Positions 63,716 through 64,000 of a stretch of DNA of 64,000 bases are shown piece by piece. The position numbers and the translations under genes were made by a program. How positions within the stretch are numbered: position 1 is the stretch's first letter; the number at the start of each line of letters is the position of its first letter. The stretch is from VFZP01 sp043755595 (GTDB taxonomy: Bacteria > Acidobacteriota > Terriglobia > Bryobacterales > Bryobacteraceae). The DNA lies in NCBI GenBank assembly GCA_043755595.1, contig JAYUSQ010000052.1, positions 1 to 64,000 of the forward strand. The letters are read 5' to 3'. Below the pieces are notes generated by a model. That model was not told the DNA's origin. It searched no databases and worked only from the letters and a program-made list of their open reading frames with translations.

Positions 63716-63937
63716 CTACCGGTTCTTCTCTTTTTTACGTCTTTTGCAATCGGCCCAGCATTCCTTCGCTGATTTGATGTCATGCCGCTGCCGCTTCTTA
63801 GTGCCGCCGCCAATCGGGATCGCCAGACGCTCGCCGTCTTTGCCAAAGTAAATGAGGCAACCAGGTCCAAACTCAATCTTGTATTCAAAAACGCCGGCCC
63901 CGACACCCTTGACTTGAGAGAAATTGCCCTTCTCCAT
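63716..63937 (-). pseudogene. RelE/HigB-type (Gp49-like) toxin, N-terminal truncated
   Basis: MEKGNFSQVKGVGAGVFEYKI then GPGCLIYFGKDGERLAIPI and GGTKKRQRHDIKSAKECWAD match the C-terminal two-thirds of phage Gp49-like/HigB addiction-module toxins (GGDKssQ..DI..A). The missing 40 residues should be upstream. The frame runs back only about 19 codons to an in-frame stop near the window end, so the N-terminus is lost. No antitoxin gene is visible in the window downstream (at lower coordinates). Confidence 0.7.
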
Positions 63938-64000
63938 GCGGGCCAGCCCCTCTGTGCCAACATCATGTGAGACACTTCTTTTCTCTAATTACTGTGCAGG

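Noticed and set aside
1..64000. CRISPR arrays or insertion sequences
   Set aside because: No regularly spaced direct repeats of CRISPR type and no transposase-like frame were seen.

Overview
The window is a GC-rich bacterial chromosome segment that most resembles the Solibacteres/Bryobacterales branch of Acidobacteriota. The signs are a protein ending in a TIGR03437-type domain, a roughly 1,200-residue TonB receptor with an N-terminal carboxypeptidase-regulatory domain, several NHL propellers, a PEP-CTERM protein, Tat-exported Gfo/Idh/MocA and GMC oxidoreductases, and frequent GTG/TTG starts. No sequence search was run, so this assignment comes from gene content only.

Layout. 0-1.8 kb: a DUF262 gene with a broken 5' end beside a HEPN-like partner, possibly a defence pair. 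1.8-15.2 kb: secreted and envelope metabolism (GMC dehydrogenase with subunit 3, esterase, TonB receptor, damaged prepilin peptidase, PspC, NHL/TIGR03437 protein, matrixin-like protease). 15.2-21 kb: an accessory zone with a structured intergenic region, a frameshifted SHOCT gene, two broken MazF-type toxin modules around an intact SSS symporter, a truncated secreted protein and a frameshifted glycosidase. 21-26.5 kb: GIY-YIG-like pair, tRNA-Val(CAC), PEP-CTERM protein, LexA, flavin oxidoreductase, TrmB-type regulator. 26.5-36.3 kb: exported carbohydrate proteins, then a cell-wall and protein-quality run (DacB-type peptidase, FmdB, double retropepsin, TlpA fusion, exported dipeptide epimerase). 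36.3-44.6 kb: HicBA with broken HicA, YkgJ, TPR, LRR, parvulin, TlpA, DsbD-alpha, glycosyltransferase 9, NHL protein. 44.5-59.5 kb: mainly housekeeping (hydrogenase-protease-like protein, GlmU, ECF sigma with membrane partner, YvcK, homoserine dehydrogenase, PyrR-PyrB-PyrC, UPF0182). 59.5-64 kb: degenerate GGDEF protein, TrbI-like protein, a broken ParDE module and a truncated RelE/HigB-type toxin.

Two themes stand out. First, nearly every toxin-antitoxin toxin here is broken by a one-base shift or truncation, as are several other accessory genes, while long conserved genes are open throughout. That looks like real decay of accessory DNA, although base-calling error must be excluded. Second, several small conserved units deserve attention: DUF262-HEPN, DUF5678-retropepsin, the TlpA/DsbD-alpha gene overlap, an aromatic-Gly repeat PEP-CTERM protein, and three successive strong hairpins at 15.27-15.36 kb. 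No CRISPR array, insertion sequence or rRNA was seen.
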